DNA of 64,000 bases from UBA4729 sp039931245 (GTDB lineage: Bacteria > Patescibacteriota > Saccharimonadia > Saccharimonadales > UBA4665): positions 62,001-126,000 of the forward strand of contig JBDTSH010000016.1 in NCBI GenBank assembly GCA_039931245.1, read 5' to 3'. The notes beneath the pieces are model-generated. The model saw nothing but the letters and a program-made list of their open reading frames with translations. It did not search any database and was not told where the DNA came from. This document shows, piece after piece, positions 32,765-42,239 of the stretch. A program made the position numbers and the translations under genes. Within the stretch, counting starts at the first letter, position 1; every line of letters begins with the position of its first letter.

Positions 32765-34429
32765 ATGGATAAATTTAAATCAAAACTGCTCACAATGGAA
32801 TTCGCTGGCGAAATGGATGATACGACGGCAACGCGTGATTTTTACAGCCATGACGCCTCATTATTTGAGATTAGACCTAAACTTGTTGTCTTTCCAAAGA
32901 ACACAAGTGATGTCAAGAAACTTGTGAGTCTAGTCGCCGCCAATAAGCATCATATGGCTGACTTATCGTTGACGGCACGGTCCGCCGGGACTGATATGTC
33001 GGGCGGAACTATCAATGATTCGGTAATCGTTGACTTCAGTAAGCACTTCACTAAGATTGAACATGTTAGTGCTAGTGAAGCCCAAGCTCAACCGGGAGTG
33101 TTTTATCGTGACTTTGAAATTGAAACTCTCAAACACAAAGCACTGATGCCCGCCTACCCAGCTTCGCGTGATATGGCGACAATCGGAGGTATGGTGGCAA
33201 ACAATGCCGGCGGTGAAAAATCGCTCGAATACGGTAAGACCAAGGACTTCGTAAACCAGCTGCAAGTCGTCTTTGCCGACGGAAATGAATATACTGTGCG
33301 CCCGCTCAACAAAATTGAGCTCGATAAGAAACTGGCCCAACACAATTATGAAGGTGCTATTTATCAGCAAATATTCAAATTGTGCGAATCAAAATATGAC
33401 GCTATTAAGGCTGCCAAACCTAATGTGAGTAAAAATTCAATGGGTTACAACTTATGGGAAGTCTGGGATCGCGAGACTGGCATCTTTGATTTGACTAAGT
33501 TAATCGTTGGCTCAGAAGGCACGCTCGGATTCGTTACGGACATCACCTATCGACTCGTACCTCATCGTCCGCACTCCGGCCTCCTCGTGCTGTTTCTTCA
33601 CGATATCGACGCCCTCGGTAAATTGATTCCGTTAGTCCTTAAACACCACCCGGCGACATTTGAATCTTTCGATGATCAAACCCTGCTGTTGTCGCTGCGA
33701 TTTATGCCTAGTTTCCTGAAGTTATTGGGAGTACGGCGATTTATTCACCTATTAATTACCCTCATCCCCGACGGTTTGCAGCTAGTGCGCGGTGTTCCCA
33801 AGCTCATTTTAATGGTTGAATTTAACGGTGACACCGAGCAAGAAGTTCGCGAAAAAGTCCACGCTCTCCACCGCGAGCTAGGGCATCACCGGGCACGGTA
33901 CGAGATCAACGGCTTTGAAGAAGACGCTTCTGAAGCCAAGAGTGAAAAGTTCTGGATTATGCGTCGCTACAGCTTTCAACTGTTGCGGAGTAAGGTTAAG
34001 GAGAAGCACACTGCACCGTTTATCGACGATTTGATCGTGAACCCTATTTATATGGCAGAATTTTTGCCAAAACTTCGGAACATCGTCAAAAAGTATAAAT
34101 TATTCGCAACAATTGCCGGACACATGGGTGACGGTAACTTCCATATCATCCCGCTGATGAAGCTTGAAGATCCAAAAGAACGTGCTAAGTTGTTGCCGGC
34201 TATGAAAGAGGTCGACGAATTAGTGCTTAAATATCACGGCTCACTTTCCGGCGAGCATAACGACGGCCTGGTGCGCGGGCCATGGCTGGAACAGCAGTTT
34301 GGCAAAGAAATCCTGGGCTACTTTAAGCAAGTCAAGCATATATTTGACCCCGAAAATATTTTTAATCCGCACAAAAAATCCGATTCTGATTGGGATTATA
34401 GCTTTAGCCATATTCGCGATCACTTTTAG
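32765..34429 (+). CDS. FAD-linked oxidoreductase, D-lactate dehydrogenase/GlcD-like
   Basis: 554 aa. FAD_binding_4 domain (about 40-250; VVFPKNTSDVKKLV, SLTARSAGTDMSGG, YPASRDMATIGGMVANNAGG) followed by FAD-oxidase C-terminal domain with GHMGDGNFHIIPL and SGEHNDGLVRGPWL, which bind substrate carboxylate and metal in D-lactate dehydrogenase and glycolate oxidase subunit GlcD. No Fe-S domain is fused. It could feed electrons from D-lactate to the quinone pool shared with NDH-2. A TATATA about 25 nt before the ATG is the best -10; the upstream GT4 gene is divergent. Substrate is inferred from the family. Confidence 0.88.
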   Translation: MDKFKSKLLTMEFAGEMDDTTATRDFYSHDASLFEIRPKLVVFPKNTSDVKKLVSLVAANKHHMADLSLTARSAGTDMSGGTINDSVIVDFSKHFTKIEHVSASEAQAQPGVFYRDFEIETLKHKALMPAYPASRDMATIGGMVANNAGGEKSLEYGKTKDFVNQLQVVFADGNEYTVRPLNKIELDKKLAQHNYEGAIYQQIFKLCESKYDAIKAAKPNVSKNSMGYNLWEVWDRETGIFDLTKLIVGSEGTLGFVTDITYRLVPHRPHSGLLVLFLHDIDALGKLIPLVLKHHPATFESFDDQTLLLSLRFMPSFLKLLGVRRFIHLLITLIPDGLQLVRGVPKLILMVEFNGDTEQEVREKVHALHRELGHHRARYEINGFEEDASEAKSEKFWIMRRYSFQLLRSKVKEKHTAPFIDDLIVNPIYMAEFLPKLRNIVKKYKLFATIAGHMGDGNFHIIPLMKLEDPKERAKLLPAMKEVDELVLKYHGSLSGEHNDGLVRGPWLEQQFGKEILGYFKQVKHIFDPENIFNPHKKSDSDWDYSFSHIRDHF

Positions 34430-34436
34430 TGGTTAG

Positions 34437-35450
34437 TTAATTGCCGCTAGTTGGAATACTCAGAGTCGCCTTGGTGCCGTGGCCCGCTCGGCTTGTGATA
34501 GCGATACTGCCATGATGAACATTGGCGATCATGTGGGCAATGCTGAGGCCCAAGCCGTAACCGTCTTGTGTAGTTTTGTTGCGCGACGCATCGACTCGAT
34601 AAAAGCGATCAAAGATATGTTCGAGTGCCTGTTTGTCGATGCCCTTGCCTGTATCATTCACCGACAGGAGCGTGTTGGCCCCTTCGATCCGGCTGGTAAC
34701 AGATACGGTGCTACCTGCCGGACTGTACTTAATCGCGTTATCGAGCAATACGACAATGGCTTGGGTCAAACTTATCGGATCGCCGAACAAGGCGAGATCT
34801 TCGCTTTTATTCTCTATCGTAATTGATTGGTGCTGAGCGAGCTGGCCGACTTGCTCGATTGCTGAGTCGACGATTGGTTTAGACTGCAGATCGCTAAAGG
34901 ATTGCTCGAGCTGTCCGGCGTCTAGTTTAGTGAGGCGTAGTAAGTTATTGATGAGGATTTCCATTTTGCCGACTTCTTCGATATTGCTGGTGAGCGTTGC
35001 TCGCAGATCTTGAGGAGTGCTTTTGTCGTCCAACAATGCCACTTCGCTTTCCATTCGTAGCGCCGTAAGTGGTGTCCGGAGCTCGTGGGAAACGTCGGCC
35101 GTAAAACGGGCCTGTCGGTGGTGAGCTTGTTCGATCGGCTCCAGTGTCCGCCGGGCCAGGAAGAAGCCGGCGAGCCCCGCCAGCACGAGAACGCCGAGGT
35201 TCAGCAACAGAAGCTCGAGAACGAGAGCGTGTTGGCTTCGGCTGTAATCGGTGGTTGAGCGTAAAATCGGGTTGTCCTGAAATACGGGAAATTGGCGGGA
35301 GATTCGTTCTGATTCTCGGTGGATGCCGCGAGCTAGCTCATCAGTGGCCACATGGTAGAGTGCCAAACTGAAGATGATGCTAATGGTCATGACCATAGCT
35401 AAATACCAGGCCGTTAATTTGAGAGTCGCTGAGCGGAACATTGAACCCAT
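34437..35450 (-). CDS. Membrane sensor histidine kinase
   Basis: 337 aa, two membrane helices (about 13-33 and 78-98) flanking a short 45-residue outside loop, then HisKA with SHELRTP (His122), N-box VVLLDNAIKYSP, G1 VNDTGKGI, F-box IFDRFYRVD, G2 GYGLGLSIA. Start ATG 35450 abuts the stop of the response regulator (TAG-ATG), so the pair is coupled. It should phosphorylate that OmpR-type partner. The short sensor loop suggests it may sense the membrane itself or act with another protein. Confidence 0.94.
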   Translation of the reverse strand: MGSMFRSATLKLTAWYLAMVMTISIIFSLALYHVATDELARGIHRESERISRQFPVFQDNPILRSTTDYSRSQHALVLELLLLNLGVLVLAGLAGFFLARRTLEPIEQAHHRQARFTADVSHELRTPLTALRMESEVALLDDKSTPQDLRATLTSNIEEVGKMEILINNLLRLTKLDAGQLEQSFSDLQSKPIVDSAIEQVGQLAQHQSITIENKSEDLALFGDPISLTQAIVVLLDNAIKYSPAGSTVSVTSRIEGANTLLSVNDTGKGIDKQALEHIFDRFYRVDASRNKTTQDGYGLGLSIAHMIANVHHGSIAITSRAGHGTKATLSIPTSGN

Positions 35451-36131
35451 CTATGTAGTACTCAGTTTATAGCCGAACCCGCGCATGGTTTGCAATAGGG
35501 GCTTGGACTTCTTAAATGGACGGTCAATCTTATTTCTCAGATAACCAATATAAACTTCGATAGTATTGGGGAGTATGTCGGCGTCTTCATCCCAAATATG
35601 GCTAATGATCATGTCTTTGGTGATGACCTGTCCGGGGTAATGCATGAAGTATTCGAGCAGCGAAAACTCTTTGTGGGATAGTTTGATTATTTGATCACCG
35701 CGAGCAACGACGTATGTTACCGGGTTGAGAGTGAGGTCGCCGACCTGCAGCGTGGTACCAGTGTTAACGGTCGGTCGCCGCAGCAGGGCACGTACTCGGG
35801 CCGTTAATTCGTCGAAGGAAAATGGTTTGACGAGGTAGTCATCGGCGCCGCTGTTGAGCCCCTCCACTCTATCGCCGATCGTGCCACGGGCGGTCAGCAT
35901 AATAATGGGAGTAGCAACTCCGTCGGCCCGCAACTGACGGCACAAAGCGACGCCGTCGAGGCTGCCTGGCAGCATCCGGTCGAGGACGATGGCGTCGTAA
36001 TCGGATGCCGAAGCATAGCTGTAGCCGGTGTCACCGTCAAATACGGCATCGACGGCGAAGCCTTTAAGTTCGAGACCGCGCTTAATGGCTTGAGCAATTT
36101 TGGGTTCGTCTTCAATCACTAGAATACGCAT
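35451..36131 (-). CDS. OmpR/PhoB-family response regulator
   Basis: 226 aa: receiver domain (acidic pair EDE 7-9, phospho-acceptor Asp51 in VLDRMLP, KPF switch lysine) and a C-terminal winged helix (FSLLEYFMHYPGQVITKD, IEVYIGYLRNKID, TMRGFGYKL). First gene of a two-gene operon with its kinase. ATG 36131 is chosen because TATAAT (36139-36144) ends 7 nt upstream; the 25-residue upstream extension would contain that element. Targets unknown. Confidence 0.95.
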   Translation of the reverse strand: MRILVIEDEPKIAQAIKRGLELKGFAVDAVFDGDTGYSYASASDYDAIVLDRMLPGSLDGVALCRQLRADGVATPIIMLTARGTIGDRVEGLNSGADDYLVKPFSFDELTARVRALLRRPTVNTGTTLQVGDLTLNPVTYVVARGDQIIKLSHKEFSLLEYFMHYPGQVITKDMIISHIWDEDADILPNTIEVYIGYLRNKIDRPFKKSKPLLQTMRGFGYKLSTT

Positions 36132-36260
36132 GGTCTTAATTATAGGGCTAAAGTGATGAAAATGAGCTGAGAGCTCACTATTAACTTTTCCATTGGAATA
36201 TCTCAAACTTTATCCGACTAGTTATGACCTGGACGAATGAATAGCCTCACAGTTCGGCGG

Positions 36261-37130
36261 TTAGTCTTTAGTTACTGAGCGGAGGCGATTACGGGCGTGA
36301 GTGCCAAAGATAAATACGACCAACAATAACAGCATGCAAATATAGGCGGTGCGATCGAGCAAATTGGCAGCGACAATGGTTGAATTGCTGATATGGTGCA
36401 GGTGCTGGGATAGAACTAAGAACGATTCACGGAACCCAATCGCCCCAGGGGTAATAGACACGAAGAGGGCAAAGTTGGCCGCTCCGGTGTAGATAATGGT
36501 TTGACCGAAAGTAACATGGGGATCAACGGCTTTTAGCTCAACAAAAAATAAAGTGGTGATAATAAGTATTTGGCTGATTGTGGCGGCCGCCATGACATAT
36601 AAACCGCGCAGATCGAGTTGCCAAAAGCGAACAATAATCGGGATTTTGACGTAACGTAACCCCAAAAATAATAGGGCGCTGAGCGCGACAATGGCCACGA
36701 GCCACCAGCCAAGAACGCCAGACAGCAAGAACAGGCCGCTAAATAAAGCGTAAAAGCCGTAATAGGCCAGCGTGGCGGCCGTGTAGTTTTTGAGGCTGAC
36801 ATTGTGCTTTTTTTTGAGATAGACCCCACGAAAAGCCGGTCCGCTCTGCAAAGGGCCAAAAAAATTGATAATTGACGAGTACATTGTCACTAAGGTGACT
36901 TCTGGTAAGGGCAGTTTTATGCGGCAAAGCTTTAGTGTCGCCTGGAAAATAAGGCCCAGGCTGAACATAAAGATAAGATACAACGCCAATAACGCGATTA
37001 AGACGCCGGGTGTAGTTTGACTAATTTGCTGTCGCACCTCGTCGTGGGTCACGAAGTAGTTGATAAAAGCGCCGACCGTGACGAGCAAAATGGAGATGAC
37101 GGCAATCGGCCGCCACGGAAAACGAAACAT
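36261..37130 (-). CDS. UPF0104 / lysylphosphatidylglycerol-synthase-type membrane protein
   Basis: 289 aa, about eight membrane helices. Matches the flippase-like domain of the MprF/AglD group: YSSIINFFGPLQSGPAFRGVYLKK, AATLAYYGFYALFSG, FALFVSITPGAIGFRESFLV and a late LDRTAYI. Such proteins move or present lipids or are partners of glycosyltransferases. A second paralogue is at 46282. Divergent from the GT-C gene. AAGG 1-2 nt from the ATG is too close to be a good ribosome site; TATCAT ends 6 nt upstream. Confidence 0.83.
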   Translation of the reverse strand: MFRFPWRPIAVISILLVTVGAFINYFVTHDEVRQQISQTTPGVLIALLALYLIFMFSLGLIFQATLKLCRIKLPLPEVTLVTMYSSIINFFGPLQSGPAFRGVYLKKKHNVSLKNYTAATLAYYGFYALFSGLFLLSGVLGWWLVAIVALSALLFLGLRYVKIPIIVRFWQLDLRGLYVMAAATISQILIITTLFFVELKAVDPHVTFGQTIIYTGAANFALFVSITPGAIGFRESFLVLSQHLHHISNSTIVAANLLDRTAYICMLLLLVVFIFGTHARNRLRSVTKD

Positions 37131-37209
37131 ACCTTAATGATATCTTAACGTTTGATCTTTCGCTACTTAAGCTAAACCTCACGGAAAGCGCGCTATACTT
37201 AATCCAATC

Positions 37210-38733
37210 ATGTACAAAGATACTTCAGACACCTTTTTACAGCGCCTGACGGGTTTTATCGGTTCGCGCCGGTTCTTTCACTTAATCATAATTGCTTTTG
37301 CATTGCAGGCCCTGTGGATCGCTTTGAGCGGCAAATATCCAATGGCATTTGATGAAGATTTCCACTTGGGTGTTATTAGGCTGTACGCGCACCATCTCAG
37401 CCCGTTTTGGAGCAGCCACCCGGCGGGAGGCGATGCATTCGGTGCGGTGTCGCGGGATCCGTCTTACTTGTACCACTACTTTATGAGTTTCCCCTACCGT
37501 TTGATCAGTGACCTGACTAATAACCAAACTGTCCAAGTCATTGTTTTGAGGCTAATCAATATCGCCTTGCTCGCGACGAGCCTGCCGTTGTTCCGCCGGC
37601 TGTTAGTTAAAGCAGGTGCATCGGTCGGGCTTGCGAACGTCTGTCTGGCCTTGTTTGTGCTTGTACCGATAGTACCGTTGCTTGGGGCCCAGATAAATTA
37701 TGACAATTTATTTATCCCGCTGACCGCTCTAGTATTGTTGTCGACTGTCCGGTTCAGTGAACAGCTGCGGGCTGATCACACTATTCCCCTGAAAACGCTA
37801 CTTCAGCTAGTTATTTTGCTACTGCTTACTAGTCTCGTAAAATATGCCTTCTTGCCGATTGTCTCAGCTATTGTCGTCTACGTAGCAGTTGAGCTTTATC
37901 GATTTTGGCGGCCAAGCGGCGCTTGGCGTGATGCGCGCCGCCAGTTTAGGGGCATGAAGCCCATGATGCGCGGGTCATTAGTGGTCGGGCTGGTGCTGTT
38001 TATGGGATTATTCGGGGAGCGCTATGGTGTTAACTTAGTGCGCTATCATGAGCCGGTGCCCGACTGTGGAAGCGTATTGAGCGTACAACAATGTAGTTCG
38101 TATGGTCCGTGGCTACGCGATTATGACCTCGCCAATAGCAAAGCTGCCGGTCACGAAAGCCCAGTGCTATTCATGCGCTCCTGGGTATACGGTATGTGGC
38201 TACGGTCTTTTTTTGCGGTCGATGGCCCGGGGACACTTTTTCAGTCGGGGGGCCCCTTAGTGTTACCGGGCCTGGTGGCAGCAGCTGCCGCCACGGCGGG
38301 AGTACCTTTGGTCGTGATTTATTGGCGGCGTCTTTTTTCGCGCTCCAACCGCCCGGTACTTGGTCTGATTGGAGCTGTCAGCCTCACTTATATCGTCGTA
38401 TTGTGGCTCAACGCCTTCGCTGCCTTCGGACGGACGGGGCAACCCGTTGCGATAAACGGTCGCTATCTCTTGCCTGTGTTACTGCCGATTATGTTAGTCG
38501 TCGGAATGGCATACCGGGAATGGCTTCGCAATCATCCGAACCTTAAAGCTGCCGGGGCAGTAATTCTCATAGTGTGCTTTGTGTGGGGCGGTGGTGCCCT
38601 CACCTATATTTTGCGGAGTAATGACGCGTGGTACTGGCCTAGCCCCGTTGTCCACACGGCAAATCATGTGGTTAAGCGGACCTTCGGACCGCTGACACCG
38701 GGCAATGACTACCCCGCGGAATTCCTGCAGTAA
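37210..38733 (+). CDS. Polytopic membrane glycosyltransferase-like protein (GT-C type)
   Basis: 507 aa with about ten membrane helices. After the first helix comes a loop with FDEDFHLGVIRLYAHH, the acidic pair expected in GT-C enzymes of the PMT/ArnT kind that use polyprenyl-phosphate sugars on the outer face. Other loops are long (SRDPSYLYHYFMSFPY; a 90-residue loop near 275-340 containing two Cys). I cannot place it in a defined GT family. TATACT (37194-37199) ends 10 nt before ATG 37210. It converges with a polyprenyl-phosphate-sugar-synthase-like GT2 9 nt away, which could supply its donor. Confidence 0.75.
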   Translation: MYKDTSDTFLQRLTGFIGSRRFFHLIIIAFALQALWIALSGKYPMAFDEDFHLGVIRLYAHHLSPFWSSHPAGGDAFGAVSRDPSYLYHYFMSFPYRLISDLTNNQTVQVIVLRLINIALLATSLPLFRRLLVKAGASVGLANVCLALFVLVPIVPLLGAQINYDNLFIPLTALVLLSTVRFSEQLRADHTIPLKTLLQLVILLLLTSLVKYAFLPIVSAIVVYVAVELYRFWRPSGAWRDARRQFRGMKPMMRGSLVVGLVLFMGLFGERYGVNLVRYHEPVPDCGSVLSVQQCSSYGPWLRDYDLANSKAAGHESPVLFMRSWVYGMWLRSFFAVDGPGTLFQSGGPLVLPGLVAAAAATAGVPLVVIYWRRLFSRSNRPVLGLIGAVSLTYIVVLWLNAFAAFGRTGQPVAINGRYLLPVLLPIMLVVGMAYREWLRNHPNLKAAGAVILIVCFVWGGGALTYILRSNDAWYWPSPVVHTANHVVKRTFGPLTPGNDYPAEFLQ

Positions 38734-38742
38734 GTCTCGGAC

Positions 38743-39690
38743 TTATTGTTTGCTAAATTGGGAGCGTTTGATCTGTTCGAGATTGTCTTCTATCAGTGAG
38801 CGATTGATGCGAATAAGATCAGCAATAATATTTAAGACGAGACACAAGAACGCACTCGTCATCAGTAGTGATCCAATAAGTAATGACTGGATATGCCCTT
38901 GGCCACCGTGGGCTTGAAGGCTGTAATAGAAAAAGCGGGCAAACGGTATGAGGCCAAGTACAAATAGAAGTGTGCCTAGCGTACCAAACAACATGTATGG
39001 CTTATACATGACATAGGCGCGGACGATGGTGACACCCGATTTGTATACGTGTTCCCAGGTAGAGGAGAAAAGGCGCGATTCTCGCAGTTTAGGATTGGTC
39101 GTAATTTGCACACTGGCGATAGCTAGGCCCTTATTGCCCGCTTGGATGATAGTTTCCATAGTATAGCTAAAGCGACTCGTCGGGTTGAGGCGGAGCAGAG
39201 ATTCTTTGGAATAGGCCCGGAAGCCGCTCGGTGCGTCGGGTAAGTCGGTCCCGGCCGCGATGCTGACGACCCGGCTACCAACTCGTTGTAGGAACTTTTT
39301 GACCGGCGAAAAGTGGGCAATCTTATGTGTTTGGCGGTCGGCAATGACGATGTCAGCTTCGCCCCTCAGGATTGGCTGAACGAGATCACCGGTTCGTTCT
39401 TGGGGGTATTGATTGTCGCCATCAGTATTGACGAGGATGTCGGCACCCAGTCCAAGCGCGGCGGTAACGCCGTCTTTAAAGGAGCGCCCGAGGCCTTGGG
39501 TGCGGTTGTGGTGAACAAAATGAGTTACCCCTAGTGACTTAGCGACCGCAACGGTATCGTCGGTCGAGCCGTCGTCAATAATTAAGACGATAATTTTATC
39601 GATACCGGCGATATGCTTTGGGATACTCGCCAGGACCAGCGGCAGGGTGTTGGCTTCATTGAGGCAAGGTATTTGAATAACTAATTTCAT
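38743..39690 (-). CDS. Glycosyltransferase family 2, dolichyl/polyprenyl-phosphate sugar synthase-like
   Basis: 315 aa. N-terminal GT-A domain: LVIQIPCLNEANTLPLVLA, LIIDDGSTDDTV, the DxD-type NTDGDNQYPQE, IVIADRQ. Two C-terminal membrane helices (about 232-255 and 268-292) as in DPM1/GtrB-type enzymes that charge polyprenyl phosphate with a sugar. TATACT about 19 nt upstream of ATG 39690 leaves a leader of roughly 12 nt without Shine-Dalgarno. Logical donor-maker for the convergent GT-C gene. Confidence 0.9.
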   Translation of the reverse strand: MKLVIQIPCLNEANTLPLVLASIPKHIAGIDKIIVLIIDDGSTDDTVAVAKSLGVTHFVHHNRTQGLGRSFKDGVTAALGLGADILVNTDGDNQYPQERTGDLVQPILRGEADIVIADRQTHKIAHFSPVKKFLQRVGSRVVSIAAGTDLPDAPSGFRAYSKESLLRLNPTSRFSYTMETIIQAGNKGLAIASVQITTNPKLRESRLFSSTWEHVYKSGVTIVRAYVMYKPYMLFGTLGTLLFVLGLIPFARFFYYSLQAHGGQGHIQSLLIGSLLMTSAFLCLVLNIIADLIRINRSLIEDNLEQIKRSQFSKQ

Positions 39691-39868
39691 AACGGATGCG
39701 GTAGCCGTCAGTATACCGCAAAATGGGACTAAACCTCAATGAGATACTCTACCTAATCGTTCAGGCTGATCTCAACGTTGGGGGGTACACTAGCTGGGTC
39801 ATCGTACGATTGTGGGTCGTGACGGTAGCTTCAATTCATAATCTGCGTATAATAGGACTCACTAGCTA

Positions 39869-41422
39869 ATGGCAAAAAAACAGTCCACAGACAAGATTTA
39901 TTCAGTAAAACGCGGCCTGCGGCCGGGCCAAGATATCTTCACCACTCCCAGAGCTTCAGAGTACCCCGGCGTAGGTGTTACGCTGCACTCGTACGGATCC
40001 AAGCCGGCTGCTCCTTCCCGTTCAGTACGTCCAAAAGTCGCCAACAAAGTATCATTGTGGAAGCGCTGGAGGCTGAAACGAGTCCTCATTACCTTGATTA
40101 TTTTAGCTACCTTGCTGGGCGGTTGGTTAGGTATTAAATTCCTCTACAATGCGCATAAGCTTTTCGGTGGCAATATATTTAGTGTCCTGCAAACTACCCG
40201 TCTGAAGGGCGAAGATAGTGGCCGGGTTAATATCCTACTGGCTGGTAACTCGGCCGATGACGCCGGACACGCCGGCGCCCAACTGACCGACTCGATCATG
40301 ATTATTAGTATTGATACTAAAAACAACAAAGCTATATTGTTAAGCGTTCCCCGAGATCTATGGGTTGATCTGGGGGATAACGGCCACCAAAAAATAAATG
40401 ATGCCTACGTCGTCGGTCAGAGCAACCGGTTTAACGACAATGGCTACCCGATAGGGGGTATGGGCCAGCTCCAGCAGGTAATCGAAAACGACTTTGGCAT
40501 TTCTATTAACTATTACGCTCTGGTAAACTACAACGCATTTCGTGATTCGGTTAACGCCGTCGGCGGAATTGACCTTACTATCAAGAGCTCCGATCCCCGC
40601 GGATTGTATGACCCGAGTATCGACTACGCGACGAAAGGCCCACTCGTTAAGCTGACTAACGGAACACATCACCTCGACGGCGCCCAAGCCCTTAATCTGG
40701 CCCGGGCACGCGGCGACAATTATCGGTCATATGGTTTTAACCAGGCTGATTTTGACCGGACGGAACATCAGCGCCAAATGCTAGTTGCCCTTAAGAGCAA
40801 AGCTGTTTCGGCGGGAGTCATTACTAATCCGGCACGTCTGAGTAGCTTATCCGATGCTATCGGTAATAACGTCAAAACTAACTTGAGCCTAAGTGAAGTC
40901 CACCGGCTGTATGATCTTACAAAGGCCATTGGGGGCAGCAGCATTAGTTCGGTCAGCCTCAATAGCGCTAACGGTAAAAACTTACTGGCTAATTACCGGA
41001 CGCCTCGAGGTGATTCGGCCTTGACACCGGCGGCGGGGGTCGATGATTTCAGTGACATCCAACAATTCATGAAGCAACTTACCTCTAACAACCCAATTAT
41101 CCAAGAATCGGCAAAAGTGGTCGTACTCAATGCCACCGACAAAAGCGGGCTTGCGTCCAAAGCCCGTCCAATACTTGAGGCCAAGAACTTGAATGTGACA
41201 AACGTGGCTGATGCACTTGCCAATCAATCGACCACAACGATTATCGATAACACGAACGGTAGCAAGCCAGCCACAAAGCTCGCCCTCCAGCAAATCTACG
41301 GTAAAACAGTAGTATTCACGGCCGCTAACCCCTACGCCTCAAAGTATACGGCTGATTTCATTATCATCCTCGGGGTCGATCAGATCCCCAAGACAGCCCC
41401 GGCGACGACCAGCTCACAATAA
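39869..41422 (+). CDS. LytR-CpsA-Psr (LCP) family protein
   Basis: 517 aa. Basic, disordered cytoplasmic N-terminus (1-70), one membrane helix (about 72-92), LCP domain (about 115-310) with NILLAGNSADDAG, LTDSIMIISIDTKN, LLSVPRDLWVDL, ALNLARARGDN and the arginine-rich DFDRTEHQRQML, then a LytR_C domain (about 390-505; VVVLNATDKSGLASKAR). LCP enzymes transfer polyprenyl-linked glycopolymers to peptidoglycan or surface proteins, which fits the neighbouring glycosyltransferases. TATAAT 15 nt upstream of ATG leaves a leader of about 8 nt. Confidence 0.94.
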   Translation: MAKKQSTDKIYSVKRGLRPGQDIFTTPRASEYPGVGVTLHSYGSKPAAPSRSVRPKVANKVSLWKRWRLKRVLITLIILATLLGGWLGIKFLYNAHKLFGGNIFSVLQTTRLKGEDSGRVNILLAGNSADDAGHAGAQLTDSIMIISIDTKNNKAILLSVPRDLWVDLGDNGHQKINDAYVVGQSNRFNDNGYPIGGMGQLQQVIENDFGISINYYALVNYNAFRDSVNAVGGIDLTIKSSDPRGLYDPSIDYATKGPLVKLTNGTHHLDGAQALNLARARGDNYRSYGFNQADFDRTEHQRQMLVALKSKAVSAGVITNPARLSSLSDAIGNNVKTNLSLSEVHRLYDLTKAIGGSSISSVSLNSANGKNLLANYRTPRGDSALTPAAGVDDFSDIQQFMKQLTSNNPIIQESAKVVVLNATDKSGLASKARPILEAKNLNVTNVADALANQSTTTIIDNTNGSKPATKLALQQIYGKTVVFTAANPYASKYTADFIIILGVDQIPKTAPATTSSQ

Positions 41423-41498
41423 TAGACTCGTCTCGCTATCAATTACTAGCTCCCTAACGGCCTTCCGAGCCTAGGCGGCAATCTAAAAAAGATAAGAT

Positions 41499-42239
41499 AT
41501 GAGTACTAAAACTCTACCATCCGTTAGGCAGACAGTGTACACTGAGACACACATGTCACACATTACCGACCAACAGTTTGAAGATTTTCTCTCGAAATAT
41601 CCGACACGTACGTACCGGAAGGGTGAGATTATAATTTTCCAAGGTGAGGCGCCACGCAGTGCCTACGTCGTAAAGGTCGGAACGGTCAAAGCCTATAATT
41701 TGAGCGTTAACGGTGATGAAAAGCCCGTCGCTTTCTACTCTGCTTCAGCGACATTCCCCGGCAGCTGGGTCTACAGCAAAATGCCTAGTGCCATCTATTA
41801 TTACGAGGCCTTTACCCCAGAAGTCACTCTTTACGTCGTAAATCGGGAAGATTATATAGCCTTCATTAAGGGGGACGCCGAACAACTCTACAGCGAGCTA
41901 CAGCGCTACGTCGTCGACCAGCTTGGTAAATCTATGCGTCTCAATGCCTTGCAACATTCCCGGGCCAGTGACAAGTTAATCTATACCCTTCACTATTTGG
42001 CGCTGAGCCACGGCCGCCCGGCCGGTCCCCAGCGCGTTGAGATTACCCTCGATTTAACTCATCAAGATTTTGCGAATTTAACAGGCCTGACGCGCGAAAC
42101 GGCCGCCACGGAACTAAACAAGCTCAAACACCAAAATGTTATCACCTATAGCAAACACACGCTCTACCAACTCGACCTCGCCAAGTTGACGACGTTACTC
42201 AATGATCAATATATCTCAGACGTTCAAATTAAGCTTTAG
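41499..42239 (+). CDS. Crp/Fnr-family transcription regulator
   Basis: 246 aa (228 if the second ATG at 41553 is used). N-terminal cyclic-nucleotide-binding-like beta barrel (GEIIIFQGEAPRSAYVVKVG), dimer helix (about 135-160), and HTH_Crp_2 (DLTHQDFANLTGLTRETAATELNKL). The cAMP signature GE...RS is not present and there is no cysteine in the whole protein, so it is neither a canonical CRP nor an Fe-S FNR; the effector is unknown. Recognition helix TRETAATEL keeps the Arg-Glu pair used by CRP. Candidate targets at 51589-51604 and 51781-51794. It overlaps the convergent receiver gene by 11 bp. No clear Shine-Dalgarno. Confidence 0.92.
   Translation: MSTKTLPSVRQTVYTETHMSHITDQQFEDFLSKYPTRTYRKGEIIIFQGEAPRSAYVVKVGTVKAYNLSVNGDEKPVAFYSASATFPGSWVYSKMPSAIYYYEAFTPEVTLYVVNREDYIAFIKGDAEQLYSELQRYVVDQLGKSMRLNALQHSRASDKLIYTLHYLALSHGRPAGPQRVEITLDLTHQDFANLTGLTRETAATELNKLKHQNVITYSKHTLYQLDLAKLTTLLNDQYISDVQIKL

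Noticed and set aside
36132..36206. 25-residue N-terminal extension of the OmpR-type regulator
   Set aside because: It covers the TATAAT element; the receiver fold begins at MRILVIEDE.
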